A DNA stretch of 64,000 nucleotides from Sphingomonas montanisoli (GTDB taxonomy: Bacteria > Pseudomonadota > Alphaproteobacteria > Sphingomonadales > Sphingomonadaceae), in NCBI RefSeq assembly GCF_008274695.1, contig NZ_VTOU01000003.1, positions 372,001 through 436,000 of the forward strand, read 5' to 3'. Under the pieces are notes generated by a model that searched no databases, was not told the DNA's origin, and worked only from the letters and a program-made list of their open reading frames with translations. The position numbers were made by a program, and so were the translations under genes. Below are positions 43,440-51,752 of this stretch, one piece after another; positions within the stretch are counted from its first letter, which is position 1; every line of letters begins with the position of its first letter.

Positions 43440-45392
43440 ATGTTGAAATATTCGTTTCTAATCTCCCTCCTGCTCTCCACCACGGCCTATGCCGAGGAGC
43501 AGCAGGCGGCGCAGCCCGACGCGGCAGCGGAGGCCGACGCCTCCGACATCCTGGTCACCGCGACCCGCATTGCCACGCCCGCCGAAAAAGTGCCCGTTTC
43601 GGTCACCGTGCTCGACAAGGCGGCGATCGACCGCAACCAGGATATGGGCGTGACCGAGCTGCTGCAGCGCACGCCGGGCGTCAGCATGTCGCGCAACGGC
43701 GGCTATGGCACCGCCACCTCGCTGCGCATCCGTGGCGCCGAAGCCGACCAGACCGTGGTGGTGATCGACGGCGTGAAGCTGAACGATCCTTCGTCGGCGG
43801 GCGGCGGCTACAACTTCGCCAATCTGCTGGTGGGCGATGCGTCGCGGATCGAGGTGCTGCGCGGGCCGCAGTCGATCCTCTGGGGCAGCCAGGCGATTGG
43901 CGGCGTCGTGAACGTCGTCACCGCGCTGCCGCAAAAGGAGCTCGAAGGCAGCTTCGACGTCGAGGCCGGATCGCGCCAGACCGCAAGCGCACGCGCCGCA
44001 GTGGGCGGCAAGCAAGGCGCGCTGACGTGGCGCCTGGGCGGGCAGGCCTTCTCGACCGACGGCATCTCCGCGATCGCCCCGGCCTTCGGCGGACGCGAGA
44101 AGGACGGTTACACCAACCGCAACCTGTCCGGCCGCGTCGAAGTGGCTATCACCGAGAACGTCACCGCCGACTTTCGCGGTTATTTCTCCAAGGGCCGCAC
44201 CGACATCGACTCGACCACTGCCGACAACCCGACCTATGCGCTGAGCCGCGAGTTCGTGGGCTATGCGGGGTTGAAGATCGACCTGCTCGACAAGCGCCTG
44301 CGCAACCGCATCGCTTATGGCTACACCGACACCAACCGCGACAATTTCGATCCGCGCAACCAGCGCACCAAGACGTTCGACAGCGCGGGCCGGAACAAGC
44401 GTTTGGAGTATCAGGGCGCCTTCGCGATCGCCGATGGCTGGACGGCGCTGTTCGGCGCGGAGAATGAACGCTCGCGCTTCCGCAGCGTTTCTCCGCCCGC
44501 TTCGCTCGCTACGCCCATCCCCGCAGCGGCGCGCGGCAAGGCCGAGATCACGAGCTTCTACGGCCAGCTGCTCGCCGAGCCGATCGCGGGGCTGAGCCTC
44601 AACGTCGGCGTGCGCAACGACGATCATAGCCGCGCGGGCAACAAGACGCTGTTCTCGGCGGGTGGCGCGTGGTCGCTGCCGACCGGCACGATCATTCGCG
44701 CGGCCTATGGCGAGGGCTTCAAGGCGCCGACGCTCTACCAGCTCTTCTCCGAATTCGGGAACGAAGCGCTCGCTCCCGAAGAGGCCGACGGCTGGGAAGC
44801 GGGGGCCGAGCAGAAGCTGCTCGACGGCAAGCTGAGCTTCGGTGCGACCTATTTCGAGCGCACGACGACCAACCAGATCGTGTTCAACAGCTGCTCGGCG
44901 ACGTCGACCCTGGCGCTGTGTCGCCAGCCCGGCACGACGATCCGTCGCTCGGGCTATTACCTCAACGTCGCGCGCGCCGAAGCGCATGGGATCGAGGCGC
45001 AGGCTTCGCTTCAGCCGATCGAAGGCCTGATCGTCGACGGCAACTATAGCTGGACGGTCGCGGAGGATCGATCGAAGGGCACGACGACGTTCGGCAAGTG
45101 GCTGCCGCGCCGCCCACGCAACCAGGCGAACGGATCGATCAGCTATCGCTGGCCGGTGGGCCTGACGACGGGCGGTGCGATCCGCTGGTCGGGCCACAGC
45201 TTCGACAACGCGTCCAACGCCCAGCGGCTCGACAGCTATACGCTGGTCGATCTGCGCGCCGAACTGGAGCTGTCCGAACAGTTCCGCCTGTTCGCCCGCG
45301 TCGAGAACCTGTTCGACAAGGACTATATGACCGCGTTCCGCTATGGCACGCTGGGCCGCAGCATATACGCCGGCTTCCGGGGCCGCTTCTGA
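43440..45392 (+). CDS. btuB: TonB-dependent cobalamin receptor BtuB
   Basis: A 650-residue outer-membrane receptor with signal peptide (MLKYSFLISLLLSTTAYAEE). The TonB box is ILVTATR, and the plug contains VPVSVTVLDKAAIDRNQDMGVTELLQRTPGVSMSRNGGYGTATSLRIRGAEADQTVVVIDGVKLNDPSSAGGGYNFANLLVGDASRIEVLRGPQSILWGSQAIGGVVNVVT. The barrel ends GFRGRF. The ATG at 43440 is preferred because it begins the signal peptide; the longer frame runs into the riboswitch. The riboswitch directly upstream identifies the ligand as a corrinoid. It is the first gene of a long overlapping operon. Confidence 0.94.
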   Translation: MLKYSFLISLLLSTTAYAEEQQAAQPDAAAEADASDILVTATRIATPAEKVPVSVTVLDKAAIDRNQDMGVTELLQRTPGVSMSRNGGYGTATSLRIRGAEADQTVVVIDGVKLNDPSSAGGGYNFANLLVGDASRIEVLRGPQSILWGSQAIGGVVNVVTALPQKELEGSFDVEAGSRQTASARAAVGGKQGALTWRLGGQAFSTDGISAIAPAFGGREKDGYTNRNLSGRVEVAITENVTADFRGYFSKGRTDIDSTTADNPTYALSREFVGYAGLKIDLLDKRLRNRIAYGYTDTNRDNFDPRNQRTKTFDSAGRNKRLEYQGAFAIADGWTALFGAENERSRFRSVSPPASLATPIPAAARGKAEITSFYGQLLAEPIAGLSLNVGVRNDDHSRAGNKTLFSAGGAWSLPTGTIIRAAYGEGFKAPTLYQLFSEFGNEALAPEEADGWEAGAEQKLLDGKLSFGATYFERTTTNQIVFNSCSATSTLALCRQPGTTIRRSGYYLNVARAEAHGIEAQASLQPIEGLIVDGNYSWTVAEDRSKGTTTFGKWLPRRPRNQANGSISYRWPVGLTTGGAIRWSGHSFDNASNAQRLDSYTLVDLRAELELSEQFRLFARVENLFDKDYMTAFRYGTLGRSIYAGFRGRF

Positions 45393-45979
45393 TGCCCGCG
45401 CTCGCTGTCGATCGGCCGATCGAGAAGCGGGTGACCAAGGTGGACGGCCGGACCGAGGAGGTCTGGCCGCTTCCCCTCGATCGCGACTGGCTGTTCGCCA
45501 TGTTCTCCGAACTGTTCGACGATCATTGGGACAAGCTGACCTGGGGTCCGCTGATCCCGGGCGCCGCCTATGAGCTGAAATGCCCGGGCAAGCCGGAGAA
45601 GATCACCCTCTCCAAGCTCGGCTATTTCACCGTTCACTGGGGCGCGAAGGGGCATTTCCACCTGTGCCTGGGCGCGGGCCCGGCGATGGCGCCCGAGGAT
45701 GCAATCAAGCGCAGCCCCGCGCGGGTCGAACTGGTCCGCCGGCTCGATGCCGACGAGATGCCGATCTCGTGGAGCATCCGCATGTTCAACGGGGCGGGCG
45801 ATCCGCAAATCTCGATCTACCTGCCCAACCCCTTCCTGCGCCCCGAAGACCGGATCGCCGACGAACCCGACTGGGATCGCCTGACGCTCTGGGACGACCT
45901 GTTTCCCCGCCTGACCGGCCAGCCGACCGACGGCCGTGACCGGATGGGCAAGGGCTATGTCAAAACCACGACCAACTGA
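45392..45979 (+). CDS. Uncharacterised protein in the cobalamin operon (195 aa)
   Basis: The start overlaps the btuB stop (TGATG), so it is translationally coupled. The protein has no signal peptide or membrane segment and is rich in Trp and Pro: EEVWPLPLDRDWLFAMFSELFDDHWDKLTWGPLIPGAAYELKCPGKPEKITLSKLGYFTVHWGAKGHFHLCLG. HWG, GHFHLCLG and the single Cys residues could bind a metal or cofactor. It ends with LWDDLFPRLTGQPTDGRDRMGKGYVKTTTN. I do not recognise a characterised family. The context suggests a cytoplasmic role in corrinoid or cobalt handling. Confidence 0.8.
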   Translation: MPALAVDRPIEKRVTKVDGRTEEVWPLPLDRDWLFAMFSELFDDHWDKLTWGPLIPGAAYELKCPGKPEKITLSKLGYFTVHWGAKGHFHLCLGAGPAMAPEDAIKRSPARVELVRRLDADEMPISWSIRMFNGAGDPQISIYLPNPFLRPEDRIADEPDWDRLTLWDDLFPRLTGQPTDGRDRMGKGYVKTTTN

Positions 45980-45992
45980 AAGGACCGAGACT

Positions 45993-46535
45993 ATGACGAC
46001 GACGCTCTCCAAATCCGGCGCCTCGATGCTCTGGATCCTGTTGCTGACCGCCGCGAGCACGGTGACCACCCTGGTGCTCGCCTGTGCGACGCCCTTCCCT
46101 TCGCTCGCGGCGCTCGCCGCCGTCCACATGCGCCGCCGCGACGGCATCGCGACGATGCTGCTCGCCTGGGCGGCAAGCCAGGCGGTGGGATTCGGCCTGC
46201 TCAACTATGCGCACAAGGCGACGACCTTCGCCTGGGGCGGCGCGCTCGCGATCGGCGCGGTCGCTTCGGTGCTGGCGGCGCGCGTGCCGCTGCCCCGCTT
46301 CGCACAGGCACCGGTCTGGGCGCGACTCGCGATCGCTTATGTCGCGGGGTTCCTGGGCTTCAAGCTGGTGATGCTCGCCTCGGCGCTCGTCCTGGGCGGG
46401 GTGCACACGGCGGTCGATCCGATGATCATGGCCAACCAGTTCGTGCGCAACGCCGCGATCCTGGCAGGGCTCTATGCGCTCTATCGCGGTCTGCTGGCGC
46501 TCGGGGTCCCGGCCCCGGTCGCCGCGACCGCGTGA
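45993..46535 (+). CDS. Small five-helix membrane protein in the cobalamin operon
   Basis: A 180-residue inner-membrane protein starting MTTTLSKSGASMLWILLLTAASTVTTLVLACATPFPSLAALAAVHM. Five hydrophobic helices are visible, at about residues 12-43, 53-72, 77-97, 108-134 and 148-170. A single cysteine sits in ACATPFPSLAALAA, and WAASQAVGFGLLNY follows. The size, cysteine and operon position recall solitary ECF S-component-like cobalamin transporters such as BtuM, but the resemblance is by design, not by a motif I can align. It could import corrinoid, cobinamide or dimethylbenzimidazole. The start is chosen at 45993 with AAAGGACCGAGA upstream. Confidence 0.8.
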   Translation: MTTTLSKSGASMLWILLLTAASTVTTLVLACATPFPSLAALAAVHMRRRDGIATMLLAWAASQAVGFGLLNYAHKATTFAWGGALAIGAVASVLAARVPLPRFAQAPVWARLAIAYVAGFLGFKLVMLASALVLGGVHTAVDPMIMANQFVRNAAILAGLYALYRGLLALGVPAPVAATA

Positions 46536-46681
46536 ACCTGGACTCGCGGGCTCTGCGTGAGATCGAAAGGCTGGAAGACGAAAATCGCCGGTTGCGCGAC
46601 CTCGTCTCGACACTGCAAAGCGATCTCGCGCAGTTGCGCGAACTGAAGCGACGGGAGGGCGGGCGATGCTCCGGCCAGTGA
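46532..46681 (+). CDS. 49-aa coiled-coil microprotein nested in the cob operon
   Basis: A GTG-initiated frame overlaps the stop of the membrane-protein gene (GTGA) and ends 16 bases inside the next gene. The translation begins VNLDSRALREIERLEDENRR and continues LRDLVSTLQSDLAQLRELKRRE, a run of leucine heptads predicting a parallel coiled coil, and ends GGRCSGQ. Position and overlaps match the tight spacing of every other junction in this operon, and no other explanation of the 130-bp gap is apparent. It may be a small scaffold or regulator of a neighbouring protein. Function is unknown. Confidence 0.65.
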   Translation: MNLDSRALREIERLEDENRRLRDLVSTLQSDLAQLRELKRREGGRCSGQ

Positions 46682-47073
46682 AGAACGGCCCGGCGGTGGT
46701 GGCATGCAACACATGCCGCCATTCGGCCGAATCCCGCGACGACGGCGAAGGCGTGCGCGGCGGCGCGCGCCTGGCCGCCGCGCTCCATGCGGTGAAAGCC
46801 AGCGACGATCTCTATGCGGGGGTCGAGGTGCAGGAAATGGCCTGCCTGTTCGCGTGCAGCGACTATTGCACCGTCCACCTGCGCGCACCCGGCAAGGTGA
46901 GCTATATCCTCGGCCGCTTCACACCCGATGAGGAGGCTGCCCGCGCCATCCTCGATTATGCCGTCCATTATGCGGCGAGCGAGCATGGCCGCGTGCCCTT
47001 TTCGCAATGGCCGGCGGGAGTGAAGGGCCATTTCATCACGAGGTCGCCCCCCGAAGGGTTCGTCGCCGAATGA
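46666..47073 (+). CDS. DUF1636 family cysteine-containing protein
   Basis: A 135-residue protein starting MLRPVKNGPAVVACNTCRHSAESRDDGEGVRGG after GGGAGGGCGGGCG. Cysteines occur as CNTC and as CLFACSDYC, in a thioredoxin-like/[2Fe-2S] ferredoxin-like arrangement typical of DUF1636 (predicted metal-binding). It continues VHLRAPGKVSYILGRFTPDEEAARAILDYAVHYAASEHGRVPFSQWP. DUF1636 genes are frequent in cobalamin clusters of alphaproteobacteria, and a role in cobalt delivery or redox of cobalt has been an open question. The stop overlaps the cobT start. Confidence 0.85.
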   Translation: MLRPVKNGPAVVACNTCRHSAESRDDGEGVRGGARLAAALHAVKASDDLYAGVEVQEMACLFACSDYCTVHLRAPGKVSYILGRFTPDEEAARAILDYAVHYAASEHGRVPFSQWPAGVKGHFITRSPPEGFVAE

Positions 47074-48083
47074 GCTTTGCGAGCATCGACACCTTCGAAA
47101 GCGCGCTGGCCAGCCTGACGCGGCCGGACGGTGCGGCGATTGCAGCGGCGCAGGCGCGACAGGCGCAGCTGACCAAGCCGGCAGGGTCGCTCGCCCGGCT
47201 GGAGGAGATAGCGATCTTCTTCGCGGGCTGGCAGGGGCGCGAACGGCCGCGTATCGATCGCGGTCGCGTCGCGGTGTTCGCGGGCAATCATGGCATCACC
47301 GTCCACGGCGTGAGCGCCTTTCCGGCCGACGTGACCGTGCAGATGGTCGCCAACTTCCGCGCCGGGGGCGCCGCGATCAACGCGCTGGCGAAGGCGGCGG
47401 ACCTTGAGCTGATCATCGTTCCGATCGATCTCGACACACCGACGGCAGATTTCACCGTGGCGCCGGCGATGAGCGAGGCGGAATGCCTCGCGGCGCTGTC
47501 CGCAGGGGCCGAGGCGGTCGAACCCGGCCTCGACCTGATCGTGGTGGGCGAGATGGGGATCGGCAATTCGACGGCAGCCGCCGCGCTGGCCACGCGCAGC
47601 TTTGGCGGCGCGGTGGCCGATTGGACCGGGCCGGGCACGGGCCTCGACGGAGCAGGAATCGCGCGCAAGATCGACGTGATCGAACGCGCCTTGCAGCACC
47701 ACGGATCGGCGCCGATGACGCCTTTCGAAACTTTGCGCCGCGTGGGTGGGCGCGAGATTGGGGCGATTGCGGGCGCGATCCTGCGCGCGCGGCAATTGGG
47801 CATTCCGGTGGTGCTCGACGGCTTCATAACGACGTCCGCGATTGCGCCGCTGGCGGTCGCCAATCCGGACATCACCGCGCATTGCATCGCCGGCCATTGT
47901 TCTGCCGAGCCGGGGCATCAGAAATTGCTGGATCAGCTTGGCCTCGCCCCCCTGCTCCGCCTCGACATGCGGCTGGGCGAAGCGAGCGGCGGCGCGGTGG
48001 CGGTGAACATCATCCGATCGGCGCTGGCCGCGCACGCACAGATGGCGACCTTTGCCGAAGCGGCCGTATCCGGCAGGGAATGA
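47070..48083 (+). CDS. cobT: Nicotinate-nucleotide--dimethylbenzimidazole phosphoribosyltransferase
   Basis: A 337-residue enzyme that makes alpha-ribazole phosphate from nicotinate mononucleotide and a lower-ligand base. It has the LTKPAGSLARLEEIA start, VAVFAGNHGITVHGVSAFPADVTVQMVANFRAGGAAINALA, VGEMGIGNSTAAAAL, and GFITTSAIAPLAVANPDITAHCIAGHCSAEPGHQKLLDQLGLAPLLRLDMRLGEASGGAVAVNIIR with the catalytic Glu. Start at 47070 by overlap with the DUF1636 stop. It begins the nucleotide-loop assembly block. Confidence 0.96.
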   Translation: MSFASIDTFESALASLTRPDGAAIAAAQARQAQLTKPAGSLARLEEIAIFFAGWQGRERPRIDRGRVAVFAGNHGITVHGVSAFPADVTVQMVANFRAGGAAINALAKAADLELIIVPIDLDTPTADFTVAPAMSEAECLAALSAGAEAVEPGLDLIVVGEMGIGNSTAAAALATRSFGGAVADWTGPGTGLDGAGIARKIDVIERALQHHGSAPMTPFETLRRVGGREIGAIAGAILRARQLGIPVVLDGFITTSAIAPLAVANPDITAHCIAGHCSAEPGHQKLLDQLGLAPLLRLDMRLGEASGGAVAVNIIRSALAAHAQMATFAEAAVSGRE

Positions 48084-48649
48084 CCGACTTCGCCCTCTAT
48101 CTGCTCCGGCACGGCGCGCCCGAGACGCCCGGATTGCTGATGGGGCGCAGCGACGGCCTGCCGACGCCCGCCGGGATCGCCGCGTGCCTCGACCAGGCGG
48201 ACGGGCTCGACTTCGCGACGCTGATCGCGTCCGATCTTGCGCGATCGAGGCTGGCCGCCGAAGCGATCGGGGCGAGGCGCGATATTGCCCCAGTCATCGA
48301 TCCACGTTGGCGCGAACTCGATTTCGGCGATTGGGACGGGCAACCGGCGTCGGCGGTCCCGCCCGATGCGCTGGCGCAATTCTGGGGCGATCCGGACACA
48401 AATCCGCCCCCCAATGGCGAGCGCTGGTCGACGCTGCTGACGCGCGTGGGCGCCGCGATCGAGGCAATCGACCCGCGGCCGACCCTGATCGTCACACATG
48501 GCGGCGCGATGCGAGCCGCGCTTTCCTATCTGTGCGGCTTCGATCAACGCCAGATCTGGAGCTTCGAACTGGGCTATGCAGCGCTGATTTCGCTGCGCAT
48601 CTGGCCAGGCGAGCGACGCTCGGCGCAGATCGTCGGGCTTTGGCCGTGA
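48080..48649 (+). CDS. cobC: Histidine phosphatase (alpha-ribazole phosphatase type)
   Basis: A 189-residue phosphoglycerate-mutase-fold phosphatase. The catalytic RHG is in YLLRHGAPETPGLLMGRSDGLPTPAG, WRELDFGDWDGQPASAVPP is the second signature, and the second His is in LIVTHGGAMRAALSYL. In this context it should dephosphorylate alpha-ribazole 5'-phosphate or adenosylcobalamin phosphate. The start overlaps the cobT stop and the end overlaps the cobS start. The symbol cobC is used in the Salmonella sense. Confidence 0.88.
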   Translation: MTDFALYLLRHGAPETPGLLMGRSDGLPTPAGIAACLDQADGLDFATLIASDLARSRLAAEAIGARRDIAPVIDPRWRELDFGDWDGQPASAVPPDALAQFWGDPDTNPPPNGERWSTLLTRVGAAIEAIDPRPTLIVTHGGAMRAALSYLCGFDQRQIWSFELGYAALISLRIWPGERRSAQIVGLWP

Positions 48650-49365
48650 AGGGGCTGATCGTCGCGATCCAGTTCCTCACGCGCCTGCCGACGCCACGCA
48701 TTGCCGTGTCGGATGCAGAGTTCGCGGGATCGATGCGCTGGTTTCCAGCCGTCGGCCTGATCGTCGGCGCGATTCTGGCGGGTGGCGCCTGGGTGGGCGC
48801 GTGGATCGATCCGTGGGTCGGCGCGCTGGCAGCACTGCTGCTGTGGATCGGCATGACGGGGGCGTTGCACCTCGACGGGCTGGGCGACATTGCGGACGCA
48901 TCGGGCGCGGCGCACAAGGATCGCGCGCGGATGATCGCGGTGATGTCCGACCCGCACGTCGGCAGCTTCGGCGTCGTGGCGATCGCGCTGCAGATCGCGG
49001 CGAAGCTGGTGCTGCTGCACGGTGCCGTCGCGGAGCAACTGTGGTGGGCGATTGCGCTGATCCCGTTCGCCGCGCGGATCGGGCCGCTGCTGTGGACCCG
49101 TATGCTGCCGCCACTGCACGCGGGGCTGGCGGCGCGCTTCGCGCATGTGATCCGGCCGGTGCACCTCGCCATCTGGGCGGGGGTGTTGCTGATCGCCTGC
49201 TGGTTCGCGCCCTCTCTGGTGGCCGCGCCGGTGGCGATGCTGGCATGGACGTCGTGGCTGCGACGGCGGATCGGGGGAATTTCTGGTGACGGGCACGGCG
49301 CGGGGATCGAACTGACCGAAAGCACTCTGCTGCTCGCCGCGCTGATCGTGGCGCGGATGGCATGA
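48646..49365 (+). CDS. cobS: Adenosylcobinamide-GDP ribazoletransferase
   Basis: A 239-residue polytopic membrane enzyme joining adenosylcobinamide-GDP and alpha-ribazole. The GTG start at 48646 overlaps the previous stop. Motifs are VAIQFLTRLPTPRI, SMRWFPAVGLIVGAILAG, LLWIGMTGALHLDGLGDIADASGAAHKDRARMIAVMSDPHVGSFGVVAI (metal/substrate Asp and HLDGLGD) and GISGDGHGAGIELTESTLLLAAL. Sits in the inner membrane as the final assembly step. Confidence 0.95.
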   Translation: MKGLIVAIQFLTRLPTPRIAVSDAEFAGSMRWFPAVGLIVGAILAGGAWVGAWIDPWVGALAALLLWIGMTGALHLDGLGDIADASGAAHKDRARMIAVMSDPHVGSFGVVAIALQIAAKLVLLHGAVAEQLWWAIALIPFAARIGPLLWTRMLPPLHAGLAARFAHVIRPVHLAIWAGVLLIACWFAPSLVAAPVAMLAWTSWLRRRIGGISGDGHGAGIELTESTLLLAALIVARMA

Positions 49366-50333
49366 GCGATCGGTGGACCTGGCATGGCGGCGGCCTTGCC
49401 GCAGCGCGCGCGCATTATGGCGATGGCGACTGGATCGACCTTTCGACGGGGATCAACCCGCATCCTTGGCCGGGCGTCGATGCACTGGCAGTCGACTGGC
49501 GGCGCCTCCCGGACGAGGCGGATCTGCGCGCGCTGGAAACTGCGGCAGCGGCGCATTTCGGGGCCAACCCGACGCATGTCTGCGCGGTGCCGGGGAGCGA
49601 GATCGGGCTGCGGCTTACCGGGCATCTGCTGGACGAGAAGGGATTGTGGTGCGAACCTGCCTATCGCACGCATGGAGACATGCTGATTGATGCACAGCCC
49701 CTGTCCTTCGATCGAGCGGGCGAGGCCGACGGGCGCACATTGATCCTCGCCAATCCGAACAATCCCGACGGGCGGCTGATCGATCGCGATGCGATGCGCG
49801 ACCTGCTGGCGCGGCGCGGCGACGGATGGCTGCTGGTCGACGAAGCCTTTGGCGATGCGCATCCCGAGTGCAGCATTGCGAGCGAGGTCGGCGAACGGCG
49901 GCTGATCGTGTTCCGTTCGTTCGGCAAATTTTTCGGGCTGGCCGGAGTGCGGCTCGGCTTCGTGATCGGGCCGCGCGCGATCGTCGATCGACTGCGCAAC
50001 CTGATCGGCGCGTGGCCGCTGTCGGCGGCGGCGGTGGCGATCGGGACGGCGGCCTATCGCGATCGGGCGTGGGTCGCGCAGACCGGCGGTCTGCTGCGCA
50101 GCGACGCGGCCGCGCTCGACACGTTGCTGCGCCAGCGCGGTTTTGCGCCGCACGGCGCCTGCCCGCTGTTCCGGCTGATCGAAACCGCTGACGCGCGCCG
50201 CCTGTTCGAACGGCTCGCTGCCGCCAGAATCCTGACGCGACCGTTCGACGAGAATCCGCGCTGGCTGCGCATCGGCCTGCCCGGCAACGCCGACGAATTC
50301 GCGCGGCTCGACGCGGCGCTGGACGGTGTTTGA
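49362..50333 (+). CDS. cobD: Threonine-phosphate decarboxylase / CobC-type aminotransferase
   Basis: A 323-residue PLP enzyme of the aminotransferase I/II fold that supplies (R)-1-amino-2-propanol phosphate for the corrinoid side chain. It has HGGGLAAARAHYGDGDWIDLSTGINPHPWPGV, LILANPNNPDGRLIDRDAM, WLLVDEAFGDAHPE and the PLP lysine in FRSFGKFFGLAGVRLGFVIG. It overlaps cobS and the following cbiB gene. Naming differs by convention: cobD in Salmonella, cobC in Pseudomonas. Confidence 0.93.
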   Translation: MSDRWTWHGGGLAAARAHYGDGDWIDLSTGINPHPWPGVDALAVDWRRLPDEADLRALETAAAAHFGANPTHVCAVPGSEIGLRLTGHLLDEKGLWCEPAYRTHGDMLIDAQPLSFDRAGEADGRTLILANPNNPDGRLIDRDAMRDLLARRGDGWLLVDEAFGDAHPECSIASEVGERRLIVFRSFGKFFGLAGVRLGFVIGPRAIVDRLRNLIGAWPLSAAAVAIGTAAYRDRAWVAQTGGLLRSDAAALDTLLRQRGFAPHGACPLFRLIETADARRLFERLAAARILTRPFDENPRWLRIGLPGNADEFARLDAALDGV

Positions 50334-51249
50334 GCCCCTCGCGCTCGGCGCGCTGATCCTCGATGCGGGGATCGGGTGGCCGGCGGGGCTTTATCGCCGG
50401 ATCGGTCATCCGGTCGGCGCGTTCGCCGCGATCATCGGGGTGTGCGAGCGGCACTGGAACCGGCCGGATATCAGCGAAAGCGGGCGACGGGTGGCCGGCG
50501 TGGCGACGGTGTTGCTGCTGATCGCCGTCGCGGGCGGCGCAGGCTGGGCGTTGCAGGCGCTGGCGATGCGGCTACCCTTCGGCTGGGTGATCGTGGCGCT
50601 GCTGGCCTTTCCCGCGCTGGCGCAGCGCAGCCTGTTCGATCATGTCCGGCCCGTCGCGAGGGCGCTGGCGGCGGGCGATCTGGAGGGGGCGAGGCGCGCG
50701 GTCGGCATGATCGTGGGGCGCGACACCGCGCAACTCGACGAAGCGGGCGTGGCGCGGGCGGGGATCGAGAGTCTGGCCGAAAGCTTCTGCGACGGAATCG
50801 CCGCACCCTTGTTCTGGCTGCTGCTGCTCGGGCTGCCGGGCGTGTGGGCGTATAAGGCGATCAACACCGCCGACAGCCTGATCGGGCACAAGGAGGAGCG
50901 CTGGCGGGCCTTCGGCTGGGCGGCGGCGCGGACCGACGATGTGCTGAACCTTATCCCGGCGCGGATCGCGGGGGTGATGATCTGCCTTGCCGGACCCGGC
51001 GGGTGGCGCGTGATGCTGCGCGATGCGGGCAAGCATGCCTCGCCCAATGCGGGGTGGCCCGAGGCGGCGATGGCGGGCGTGCTGGGGGTGCGTCTCGCCG
51101 GCCCGATCGCCTATGACAATGTGGTGGTGGACAAGGCTTGGATCGGTAACGGGCGGGCGGATGCGAATGCGGACGATCTGCACCGCGCACTCGCCATCTA
51201 TGTCCGGGCGTGCCTGATGCTGTGGGTGATCGCGGGGGTTTGCGCATGA
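50326..51249 (+). CDS. cbiB: Adenosylcobinamide-phosphate synthase
   Basis: A 307-residue integral membrane protein. The GTG start at 50326 overlaps the previous gene by 8 bases and gives (V/M)FEPLALGALILDAGIGWPAGLYRRIGHPVGAFAAII. Other family segments are VGRDTAQLDEAGVARAGIESLAESFCDGIAAPLFWLLLLGLPGVWAYKAINTADSLIGHKEERWRAFGWAAARTDDVLNLIPARI and LGVRLAGPIAYDNVVVDKAWIGNG. It attaches aminopropanol phosphate to adenosylcobyric acid. Named cbiB (Salmonella) or cobD (Pseudomonas). Confidence 0.95.
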   Translation: MFEPLALGALILDAGIGWPAGLYRRIGHPVGAFAAIIGVCERHWNRPDISESGRRVAGVATVLLLIAVAGGAGWALQALAMRLPFGWVIVALLAFPALAQRSLFDHVRPVARALAAGDLEGARRAVGMIVGRDTAQLDEAGVARAGIESLAESFCDGIAAPLFWLLLLGLPGVWAYKAINTADSLIGHKEERWRAFGWAAARTDDVLNLIPARIAGVMICLAGPGGWRVMLRDAGKHASPNAGWPEAAMAGVLGVRLAGPIAYDNVVVDKAWIGNGRADANADDLHRALAIYVRACLMLWVIAGVCA

Positions 51250-51752
51250 GTTCGTTGCTGGTTCTGGGTGGAGCACGATCGGGCAAGAGCCGCCACGCGC
51301 AGGCGCGCGCCGAGGCGATCGCGGGCGAGCTGGTATTCGTCGCGACGGCGCAGGCGTTCGACGATGAGATGCGCGACCGGATCGCGCATCACATCGCCGA
51401 TCGCGGCCCGCGCTGGCGCACGATAGAGGAGCCGATCAATGTGGTCGGCGTGATCGATCGCGAGGCCGCGCCGGGGCGCGTGCTGCTGATCGACTGTCTG
51501 ACCCTGTGGACGTCCAACCTGATGTTCGCCGAGCGCGATATCGCGACGGAGGCGAAGGCGCTGGCCGACGCAATCGGGCGCGCTGCGGGGCCGGTGATCC
51601 TCGTCGCGAACGAAGTCGGCTTGGGCATCGTGCCCGACAATGCGCTCGCCCGCCGCTTCCGCGACGCCGCCGGGACCATCAATCAGGCGGTCGCGTCGGC
51701 GGTGGACGAGGCGTTGTTCATGGCTGCCGGCCTGCCCCTGAAGCTGAAGTAA
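51246..51752 (+). CDS. cobU: Adenosylcobinamide kinase/guanylyltransferase
   Basis: A 168-residue bifunctional enzyme that phosphorylates adenosylcobinamide and transfers GMP to it. The P-loop is VLGGARSGKSRHAQARAEA, followed by FVATAQAFDDEMRDRIAHHIADRGPRWRTIEEP with the guanylylated His region, LIDCLTLWTSNLMFAE and VILVANEVGLGIVPDNALARRFRDAAGTINQAVA. It starts inside the end of cbiB. It is the last gene of the riboswitch-controlled operon; its stop is adjacent to the stop of the convergent PQQ dehydrogenase gene. Confidence 0.95.
   Translation: MSSLLVLGGARSGKSRHAQARAEAIAGELVFVATAQAFDDEMRDRIAHHIADRGPRWRTIEEPINVVGVIDREAAPGRVLLIDCLTLWTSNLMFAERDIATEAKALADAIGRAAGPVILVANEVGLGIVPDNALARRFRDAAGTINQAVASAVDEALFMAAGLPLKLK

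Noticed and set aside
43458-45197. 579-codon open frame on the minus strand
   Set aside because: Antisense to btuB, which has clear receptor motifs and a riboswitch in front of it.
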